Below are positions 1 through 6,263 of a DNA stretch of 6,263 nt, one piece after another. Source of the stretch: Bacillota bacterium. Lineage in GTDB: Bacteria > Bacillota > Sulfobacillia > RBS10-35 > JAJYVN01. A program made the position numbers and the translations under genes. The number at the start of each line of letters is the position of its first letter. The first letter of the stretch is position 1. The stretch spans positions 1-6,263 of the forward strand of contig JAKAUG010000248.1 of the NCBI GenBank assembly GCA_021827805.1, written 5' to 3'. Under the pieces are notes generated by a model. The model was not told the DNA's origin, did not search any database, and saw nothing but the letters and a program-made list of their open reading frames with translations.

Positions 1-790
1 CCTCGATCAGGAGGTCGCCCGCAGGCCCCCCGCGCTGCCCCGCTTCCCCCGCGCCCGCCAGGCGCAGGCGTTCCCCGGTGTCGATGCCGGCCGGGACATC
101 CACCGTCAGGGTCCGTCGCCTGCGCACCGTCCCCTGCCCCTGGCATTCGGGACACGGCTGGCTGATGACGCTGCCGCTGCCACCGCACTGCTGACAGGTC
201 TGCTCGGTGACGAAGCGTCCAAACGGCGTGGCCTGGGTCACGCGGACACGCCCCACGCCGTGGCAGGTGGGGCAGCTCTGAGCCTTGCTTCCCGCCGCCG
301 CCCCGCTGCCCTGGCAGGCCGCGCAGGTTTCCAGGCGCGGGAGCGTGATCTCGCGCTTGACGCCCGTCGCCGCCTCTTCGAGGGTCACCTGCAACTGGAC
401 CTGCAGATGGGCACCCTGTACCGGGCCGGTGCGGCGTCCCCGGGAGCGGCCCCCGAAAAAGGCGTCCCCCAGCACACTCTCGAAGAGGTCCTCGATGTTC
501 ACGCCACCAAAGCCCTGGGCGAATCCCGCCCCAGGCCCGCCCGGGCCGCCCCCGCTCTCGGCCGCGGTGAAGGCCGAGTGTCCGAGCTGATCATAGCGGG
601 CGCGCTTCTCCGGGTCACTGAGCACCGAGTAGGCCAGACTCATCTCCTTGAACTTCTCGGCCGCGCCGGGGTCATTGGGATTGGCGTCGGGATGGTACTG
701 GCGGGCCAGCTTGCGGAAGGCCCGCTTGATCTCGGCCTCGTCCGCGCCACGGCTCACGCCCAGGATGGAGTAGAAGTCCTGGTCCGCCAA
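1..790 (-). CDS. dnaJ: Molecular chaperone DnaJ (Hsp40), 3'-truncated by window edge
   Basis: DnaJ is the cytoplasmic co-chaperone that presents unfolded protein to DnaK and stimulates its ATPase. The first 263 codons are visible and the C-terminal substrate-binding end lies beyond base 1. The J domain spans about residues 4-70, with the HPD tripeptide at 33-35. A short Gly/Phe-rich linker (about 80-120) includes an EDLF segment. The zinc-binding domain has four CxxCxGxG repeats: CAACQGSG at 156, CPTCHGVG at 173, CQQCGGSG at 199 and CPECQGQG at 213. This makes it a complete type I DnaJ. The start is a TTG giving an N-terminus of M-A-D-Q-D-F-Y. I chose it because a perfect AGGAGG sits 8 nt upstream and the upstream ATG at 840 is in another frame that hits a stop. 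It is the last visible gene of the hrcA-grpE-dnaK-dnaJ operon, 106 bp after dnaK. The visible reading frame is intact. Confidence 0.97.
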   Translation of the reverse strand, partial: MADQDFYSILGVSRGADEAEIKRAFRKLARQYHPDANPNDPGAAEKFKEMSLAYSVLSDPEKRARYDQLGHSAFTAAESGGGPGGPGAGFAQGFGGVNIEDLFESVLGDAFFGGRSRGRRTGPVQGAHLQVQLQVTLEEAATGVKREITLPRLETCAACQGSGAAAGSKAQSCPTCHGVGRVRVTQATPFGRFVTEQTCQQCGGSGSVISQPCPECQGQGTVRRRRTLTVDVPAGIDTGERLRLAGAGEAGQRGGPAGDLLIE

Positions 791-798
791 CCGCCTTC

Positions 799-804
799 CC
801 TCCT
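799..804 (-). promoter_or_regulatory. Ribosome binding site of dnaJ
   Basis: A perfect AGGAGG lies 8 nt before the TTG at 790-788. It decides the dnaJ start in favour of TTG. It is independent of dnaK translation, whose stop is about 90 nt upstream. Confidence 0.85.
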
Positions 805-836
805 CTGGGTGCCAAGTCGGCCCTGACCCCACCGTG

Positions 837-881
837 CCATGGCCGGCCACAGGGCGTCTTACGCCCCATGGCCGGCCATGG
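837..881. repeat. Strong inverted repeat (hairpin) between dnaK and dnaJ
   Basis: Two 20-nt arms (837-856 and 862-881) pair around a 5-nt loop (857-861), with 18 of 20 positions complementary and the two mismatches adjacent. The distal part of each arm contains GGCCGGCC. The right-hand arm includes a perfect 16-bp palindrome at 866-881. In the operon mRNA it lies about 15 nt after the dnaK stop and about 33 nt before the dnaJ ribosome binding site. No run of U follows, so it does not look like an intrinsic terminator. It is more likely a processing, stabilising or attenuating stem-loop, which is inference. Stem-loops between dnaK and dnaJ are known in other bacteria. Confidence 0.85.
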
Positions 882-896
882 GGAGCGGCGGCGGCC

Positions 897-2782
<1,886 letters not shown>

Positions 2783-2783
<1 letters not shown>

Positions 2784-3349
2784 CAGTGCTCCCCTTCTTC
2801 CGCGTCCGCCGTATCCGCCTCTGCCTGGTCCACCTCGGCGGCCACCCGCACGAGCGCGGGCCGCAGGACCTCGTCCCTCAGCAGGTAACCCTTGCGGTAC
2901 TCCTCGGCCACCGTCCCCGGGGCCATGCCGCTGGCTGGCCCGCGCGCCACCGCCTCGTGCCGCGCGGGGTCAAAAGGGGTTCCCACGCTCTCCATTGGCT
3001 GCACGCCGACCCCGGAAAGGACCTCGCGCAGCTGACGCAGGGTGAGTTCCACCCCCTGGCGCACGGAGGCGCTGTCTCCGGCCGCGCCGAGGGCCCGCTC
3101 CAGATTGTCCACCACGGGCAGCACCTGCACGACGAAGCCGGCGACCGCCATCTCGCCCCACCGACCCTGGTCCTGGTTCACCCGCCGCCGGTAGTTGTCA
3201 AAATCCGCCTTGAGCCGCTGCAACGCGCCCAGATACTCCTCGGCGCGGTCCGCCTCGGGCCTTTGCCCCTGGCTCGCCTGCTCCGTCACAGTTTCCCCTG
3301 GGGACACCTCCGCCTCTGGTGTCTCCTCCCGGGCCTCGTTCTGGTCCAT
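2783..3349 (-). CDS. grpE: Nucleotide exchange factor GrpE
   Basis: GrpE is the homodimeric exchange factor that releases ADP from DnaK. The protein has 188 residues, normal for the family. An acidic, probably disordered N-terminus (1-35) is followed by the long dimerising helix (about 36-85, with FDNYRRR at 50-56 and [10 protein letters not shown] at 78-87). The C-terminal beta domain carries the family signature: FDPARHEAV at 126-134, then [16 protein letters not shown] at 154-169. The tail is acidic. The start at ATG 3349 was chosen because GGAGG lies 5 nt upstream and the protein begins there at family length. The frame stays open back into hrcA, so longer calls reaching 3598 would be wrong. 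It lies 18-19 nt after hrcA and overlaps dnaK by one base, so it is co-transcribed and probably translationally coupled with dnaK. Confidence 0.97.
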
Positions 3350-3354
3350 ATACG

Positions 3355-3360
3355 CCTCCC
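3355..3360 (-). promoter_or_regulatory. Ribosome binding site of grpE
   Basis: GGGAGG ends 5 nt before the ATG at 3349 and lies in the short hrcA-grpE gap. It fixes the grpE start against the longer open frame that runs upstream through the end of hrcA. Confidence 0.8.
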
Positions 3361-3368
3361 CCGTCCAC

Positions 3369-4523
3369 CTAGGATCCCGCGGGGCGCTCGCGATTTTGCC
3401 GGGGCTCGCCACCCCGGCGCCTTCCGCGCCGCCCGGGGATCGCCGACGGTTCCGCCCTGAGCTCCGTATCCTCCAACCGCGTGAGCTGGGGTGCCTGCGC
3501 CTCGGCCCCCAGGGCGTTGGTGACCGCCTGGGCCACGCCTTCGACCAGACGCATGACACGCCGGTAGTCCATCCGCCGCGGGCCGAGGACGCCGACACGC
3601 CCGAGGACCCCGCCTGGCGCGGCGTAGACGGCCGTCACCAGCGAGCAGTCCGCCATCTCCTCCAGCTGCATCTCGCGCCCGATGGCCACCTCCAGCCCCT
3701 GGCCACCGCGCGGAACATCTCCCAGCATCTCCGCCAGGAGCTCCTCGCGCTCCAGGGCGTGCAGAACACGCTTGGCCTTGGCCACGTCCTGGAACTCGGG
3801 CTGCTGCAACAGGTTGGTGGTCCCGTCCACCAGCAGGCGCTCACCCCCAGAAGATCGCTCGCCCAGCAGCTGGAGCACCTGGTCCAGCACCACCCCGAAC
3901 TGGCCGAGCTCACGCGCGATCTCCCGACCGCTACTGCCCAGTTCCCCCAGGCGCATGCCACGCAGGCGTTGGGAGAGCGCCTGGCCGATGGCCTCCACGT
4001 CCCGCGCCGAGGGCGTGTGCGGGAACTGGATCATCTTTGTGCGCACGCTCCCGGTGTCCGCGACGAGCACGATCACGGCCTCCGGGCCGCGCAGGGGCAC
4101 CACCTGCAGGGCCACGATCGACTCCTCGGTCCCCGCGGGCTGTGAGGCCACTCCGAGGAACTCAGTCGCCTCACCCAGGAGGTGCGCGGCCTGGCGGACC
4201 ACGCCCTCCATGCGCTGCGCCTTGAAGGCCAGGACCTGCCGCACGCCCTCCTGATCCAGGTCGGGATCCGCCTGGGATCCGACAAGGGTGTCGACGTAAA
4301 AACGGTAGCCCTTGTCCGAGGGGATTCGTCCCGCGGAGGTGTGGGGCTGCTCGAGGTAGCCCATGAACTCCAGGTCGGCCATCTCGTTGCGGATGGTTGC
4401 CGGACTCACGCCAAGGTTGTACTTGCGGGCGACGGTGCGGGAGCCCACCGGCTCGGCGGTGTGGATGTAGTCATCCACGATGGCGCGCAGCACCTGACGC
4501 TTGCGGTCATCCAGCCCGGCCAC
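3369..4523 (-). CDS. hrcA: Heat-inducible transcription repressor HrcA
   Basis: HrcA is the dimeric repressor that binds CIRCE and shuts off the heat-shock operon; its folding generally depends on chaperonin, linking repression to free chaperone. The N-terminal winged helix (about 1-75) is strongly conserved: AEPVGSRTVARKYNLGVS, then PATIRNEMADLE with the recognition helix near 40-52, then PHTSAGRIPSDKGYRFYVD at 60-78. A GAF-like domain with the HrcA insert follows to about residue 339 (MDYRRVMRLVEGVAQAV near its end). Length is 384, longer than the usual roughly 340-350, because of a 45-residue tail (340-384) whose end is rich in Arg and Gly. The start is GTG at 4523: an in-frame TAA inside CIRCE blocks any earlier start, and the conserved first helix needs these residues. 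A perfect CIRCE lies 15 nt upstream, showing autoregulation. It is the first gene of the operon. Confidence 0.98.
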   Translation of the reverse strand: MAGLDDRKRQVLRAIVDDYIHTAEPVGSRTVARKYNLGVSPATIRNEMADLEFMGYLEQPHTSAGRIPSDKGYRFYVDTLVGSQADPDLDQEGVRQVLAFKAQRMEGVVRQAAHLLGEATEFLGVASQPAGTEESIVALQVVPLRGPEAVIVLVADTGSVRTKMIQFPHTPSARDVEAIGQALSQRLRGMRLGELGSSGREIARELGQFGVVLDQVLQLLGERSSGGERLLVDGTTNLLQQPEFQDVAKAKRVLHALEREELLAEMLGDVPRGGQGLEVAIGREMQLEEMADCSLVTAVYAAPGGVLGRVGVLGPRRMDYRRVMRLVEGVAQAVTNALGAEAQAPQLTRLEDTELRAEPSAIPGRRGRRRGGEPRQNRERPAGS

Positions 4524-4530
4524 CCCCCTT
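4524..4530 (-). promoter_or_regulatory. Weakly placed ribosome binding site of hrcA
   Basis: AAGGGGG abuts the GTG start directly; if AAGG pairs with 16S rRNA the spacing is only about 3 nt. This closeness, with GTG as start, suggests weak translation of the repressor compared with grpE and dnaK. That last point is inference. Confidence 0.5.
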
Positions 4531-4538
4531 GGACCGTG

Positions 4539-4565
4539 TTAGCACTCTATGCCTATGAGTGCTAA
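4539..4565. promoter_or_regulatory. CIRCE operator (HrcA binding site)
   Basis: The sequence is TTAGCACTC, nine spacer bases, then GAGTGCTAA: an exact match to the consensus with perfect 9-bp arms. It lies between the predicted transcription start and the hrcA GTG, so bound HrcA would block transcription of hrcA-grpE-dnaK-dnaJ. Its inverted repeat would also be present in the 5' leader of the mRNA. Confidence 0.99.
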
Positions 4566-4576
4566 CGGCCACTCGA

Positions 4577-4606
4577 ACAGTACACCGCCACGGGGAAGAC
4601 TGTCAA
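4577..4606 (-). promoter_or_regulatory. Predicted SigA-type promoter of the hrcA operon
   Basis: On the minus strand a consensus -35 TTGACA (4601-4606) is followed by an 18-nt spacer and a weak -10 TACTGT (4577-4582). Transcription would start near 4570, immediately before CIRCE, which is the usual geometry for CIRCE-controlled promoters. The -35 is convincing; the -10 matches only three of six consensus bases, so its exact position is less certain. Confidence 0.7.
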
Positions 4607-4765
4607 TGCGGCCCCAGAGGATCAGCGCCCGCCGGAGCGCGAAACGGCGCGAATCCACCGCGACAGGTCCAGACGCATTCGGCCCCAGGGTACCTGAGAT
4701 ACTCTATGTAGCTTGGCCCGCCCCCACCCACACGGGAAGGAGGCGGGCGAGGGGGCAAGGACACC

Positions 4766-5275
4766 ATGCCCATGCTTCGCGTCGCAGGCTGGACCGCACT
4801 GGGACTGGCCCTGATCGCGCTGGCCCAGTGGACCGCCGACGGAGCGCCGCGCCTGCCCTGGACCCTACCCAGCTGGGCGGTCCTGGCTCTGCCGTACTTC
4901 GCCCTGCTGATCTTCGGCCTCTTCCTGGCGGCCACGTTCGGCGGCGCCCCTGGGGCCGGGCTGGGTCTGGCCGGAGCGCTGGCGGGACTGCTCGTGGCTG
5001 GCCTGCCCGTGCTCTACGCGCTCGGGCTGGCCCAGCGCTACGGCCTGCCGGCCAACGCCGGCCTCTTCGGCCAGCTGCTCTCTGGCTCCTGGGCGCGCGC
5101 GGCCGGAGCCACCTGGGCCGGGGTGTGCCTGGTGCAGACCTGGCGGCGGCCGGCGCGCCGATCCGTGGGCCTACCCCAGGCGGAGGAACCGCTCGAGATC
5201 TGGCGGTCCCCCGTCACCGGCACGGAGGACCCGGGCCCCGTGGTCTACATCCCGGCCGGTTCGGAACGCTCGTAG
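4766..5275 (+). CDS. Hypothetical multi-pass membrane protein
   Basis: I do not recognise this 169-residue protein. It has three clear hydrophobic segments (about 6-22, 37-58 and 64-90) and a weaker fourth (about 100-126), then a hydrophilic tail (127-169) that opens with several Arg and ends in polar and Pro-rich sequence. Tryptophans sit at the segment edges, as is common in membrane proteins. No catalytic motif or signal-peptidase site is evident. The ATG at 4766 has AAGGA 4 nt upstream; a second in-frame ATG two codons later is a possible alternative. The gene points away from the heat-shock operon, sharing a 242-bp divergent region with it, and converges on the nucleotidyltransferase gene with a 31-bp overlap. 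I found no convincing promoter of its own. Because GC-rich DNA easily yields Ala/Leu/Gly-rich frames, the evidence that it is real rests on the ribosome binding site and the membrane pattern. Confidence 0.72.
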   Translation: MPMLRVAGWTALGLALIALAQWTADGAPRLPWTLPSWAVLALPYFALLIFGLFLAATFGGAPGAGLGLAGALAGLLVAGLPVLYALGLAQRYGLPANAGLFGQLLSGSWARAAGATWAGVCLVQTWRRPARRSVGLPQAEEPLEIWRSPVTGTEDPGPVVYIPAGSERS

Positions 5276-5610
5276 AGGACGATGCCCTCCGCGAGGACGC
5301 GAGCCACCAGCGGCGATGCCGGCGCCAACAGCGCCAACTCGCCGCTGGTGTAGGCCAGAAGGTCGCAGCACACGCGGGGCTCCAGCGCCGCGTAGAGCGC
5401 GGCCAGCCGTTGCGGCACGGAGCGGAGGTCCTCAGCAAGCTCGACCAGGAGGTCCAGATCGGAGTCGGGTGCACCCCGGCCCTCGGCCCAGGAGCCATAG
5501 AGCAACACCCGCCGTGCCCCGGCCGCGACCAACAGGGCGACCAGGCGTTGCAGCTCCGCCGCGATCGCGTCAGGCAGGACCGGCGCCCTGTGCCTGCCTT
5601 CCTTACACAA
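5245..5610 (-). CDS. MNT-type nucleotidyltransferase domain protein
   Basis: This is a small stand-alone protein of the minimal nucleotidyltransferase (NTP_transf_2-like) family. Counting from TTG 5610 it has 121 residues. The catalytic signature is clear: LLYGSWAEGRG, then DSDLDLLVEL, giving the GS and DxD pattern that binds nucleotide and metal. A third acidic position lies in CCDLLAY. The end, SPLVARVLAEGIVLYER, is typical of MNT proteins. In this family many members act with a HEPN-domain partner, the MNT protein transferring AMP to the HEPN toxin; no HEPN gene is visible here, so substrate and role are unknown. The start is uncertain: no ATG or GTG exists in a sensible place. TTG 5610 (8-bp overlap with hemW) or CTG 5577 (AGGG 8 nt upstream) are the candidates. 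It probably shares the hemW transcript. Its 3' end overlaps the convergent membrane-protein gene by 31 bp. Confidence 0.85.
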   Translation of the reverse strand: MCKEGRHRAPVLPDAIAAELQRLVALLVAAGARRVLLYGSWAEGRGAPDSDLDLLVELAEDLRSVPQRLAALYAALEPRVCCDLLAYTSGELALLAPASPLVARVLAEGIVLYERSEPAGM

Positions 5611-6263
5611 AGGCCACAAAGGCCCGGTTGGCGATCGCCACCGCCTGGGGACGCAGGCGCAGCCGGCCCTCCCCCCATTGGCACAGGCCCTCGGCCACCA
5701 GCCGTTCGGGCACACCGGGGAAGGCTTCGCCGAGTTCGAGCCCGTGGCGGGCGGCAAAGCTCGCAAGGTCGATCCCGTCGAGGAGGCGCAGTCCCAAGAA
5801 GGCGGTTTCGCTTCGTTCCCGGACGGGATCCGCCTCCTCATGGTCCTCGACCCAGGACCCGTCCTGCCGCGTCACACCCTCGTCGTAACGGGACAGACGG
5901 TCGGTGTTCTTCCAGCGCTCGCCCCGCCAGTGCGTATGCGCGGCGATTCCCAGCCCCAGGTAGTCCGCGTTCTCCCAATACAGGAGATTGTGCCGGCAGC
6001 GGCGACCTGGGCGAGCGAAGTTGCTGATCTCGTAGTGCTCGCGCCCAGCCGCCACGAGTTCCCTCCCGCAGGCCTCCAGTTGCTCGGCCACCAAGTCGTC
6101 GTCGGGAACCGTGAGCGCCTGGCGGCGCACGGCCGCACCCAGAACGGTTCCCTCCTCGACCTGCAGGGCATAGAGCGAGACGTGCTCGGGCTCCAGGTCC
6201 AACACGCGCCGCAGGGTGTCCAGGCAGTCCTCCAGCCTCTGCCCCGGCAGACCACAGATGAGG
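5603..6263 (-). CDS. hemW: Heme chaperone HemW (HemN-like radical SAM protein), 5'-truncated
   Basis: The C-terminal 219 residues are visible; the N-terminal radical SAM core with its CxxxCxxC cluster motif lies beyond the right edge. The visible part starts with LICGLPGQRLEDCLDTL, the end of the radical SAM barrel, followed by PEHVSLYALQVEEGT. The HemN C-terminal domain follows: YEISNFARPG, then RHNLLYWENADYLGLGIAAHT (family hallmark HNLxYW and YLGLG), a TAFLGLRLLDGIDL segment, and a small winged-helix end reading LRLRPQAVAIANRAF. In this family HemW inserts heme into respiratory enzymes; many genomes mislabel it as oxygen-independent coproporphyrinogen III oxidase. The cysteine pattern that would help settle this is outside the window. 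hemW lies upstream of hrcA in many Firmicutes, which fits here except for the two intervening genes. The stop TAA is at 5605-5603. Confidence 0.95.
   Translation of the reverse strand, partial: LICGLPGQRLEDCLDTLRRVLDLEPEHVSLYALQVEEGTVLGAAVRRQALTVPDDDLVAEQLEACGRELVAAGREHYEISNFARPGRRCRHNLLYWENADYLGLGIAAHTHWRGERWKNTDRLSRYDEGVTRQDGSWVEDHEEADPVRERSETAFLGLRLLDGIDLASFAARHGLELGEAFPGVPERLVAEGLCQWGEGRLRLRPQAVAIANRAFVAFV

Noticed and set aside
260..826. A 188-codon plus-strand open frame opposite dnaJ
   Set aside because: It lies antisense to the J domain and zinc-finger coding region of a clear DnaJ and shows no domain of its own.
849..869. A six-codon minus-strand ORF (ATG GCC GGC ... TAA) within the dnaK-dnaJ hairpin, as a leader peptide
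   Set aside because: No ribosome binding site precedes it, it sits inside the stem, and nothing suggests translation.
837..881. The dnaK-dnaJ hairpin as an intrinsic terminator
   Set aside because: No run of T follows the stem on either strand, and dnaJ downstream normally belongs to the same operon.
4698..4710. A promoter -10 (GATACT or TATGTA) for the plus-strand membrane-protein gene
   Set aside because: No acceptable -35 lies 16-18 nt upstream, so I could not support a promoter.
4716..4748. A GCCCGCC/GGCGGGC 7-bp inverted repeat upstream of the membrane-protein gene as a riboswitch or attenuator
   Set aside because: The stem is short, the loop is long (19 nt) and such matches are frequent in DNA this rich in GC.
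4549..6027. A 492-codon open frame on the plus strand crossing the membrane-protein, nucleotidyltransferase and hemW regions
   Set aside because: It is very rich in Arg, Gly, Pro and Ala, has no domain, begins inside CIRCE and lies opposite hemW, whose motifs are clear. It is a GC-driven shadow.

Overview
This GC-rich window (no exact count was made) is a chromosomal heat-shock locus from a bacterium. It contains hemW, a small nucleotidyltransferase gene, hrcA, grpE, dnaK and dnaJ, all on the minus strand and transcribed right to left, plus one unrecognised membrane-protein gene on the plus strand. The order hemW, then hrcA-grpE-dnaK-dnaJ with a CIRCE operator, is the arrangement known from Firmicutes and Chloroflexota. 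HrcA reads like Firmicutes proteins. DnaK carries the longer N-terminal ATPase region that Bacillus-type DnaK lacks and resembles Chloroflexota-type sequences. A high-GC deep Terrabacteria lineage (Limnochordia- or Symbiobacteria-like Firmicutes, or Chloroflexota) is my best guess, at low to moderate confidence.

Layout from right to left. HemW (C-terminal 219 residues visible, 5' end beyond the window) ends at 5603. An MNT-type nucleotidyltransferase gene starts within or just after the hemW stop and ends at 5245. There it runs 31 bp into the 3' end of a convergent plus-strand gene (4766-5275) for a small multi-pass membrane protein. A 242-bp divergent region (4524-4765) holds a perfect CIRCE inverted repeat (4539-4565) just downstream of a SigA-like promoter (-35 TTGACA at 4601-4606). 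It drives hrcA (3369-4523, GTG start), grpE (2783-3349), dnaK (897-2783) and dnaJ (TTG start at 790, running off the left edge).

How the genes work together: HrcA binds CIRCE and represses its own operon. DnaK, DnaJ and GrpE form the ATP-driven Hsp70 folding cycle, with DnaJ delivering substrate and triggering hydrolysis and GrpE exchanging nucleotide. grpE and dnaK overlap by one base (TGATG), so they are probably translationally coupled. A 20-bp imperfect hairpin with no U-tract separates dnaK from dnaJ and may set their relative expression. I see no RNA gene, insertion sequence, CRISPR array or origin. The window is mostly ordinary housekeeping. The less ordinary parts are the dnaK-dnaJ hairpin, the unrecognised membrane gene between the hemW and hrcA units, and the nucleotidyltransferase without a visible HEPN partner.
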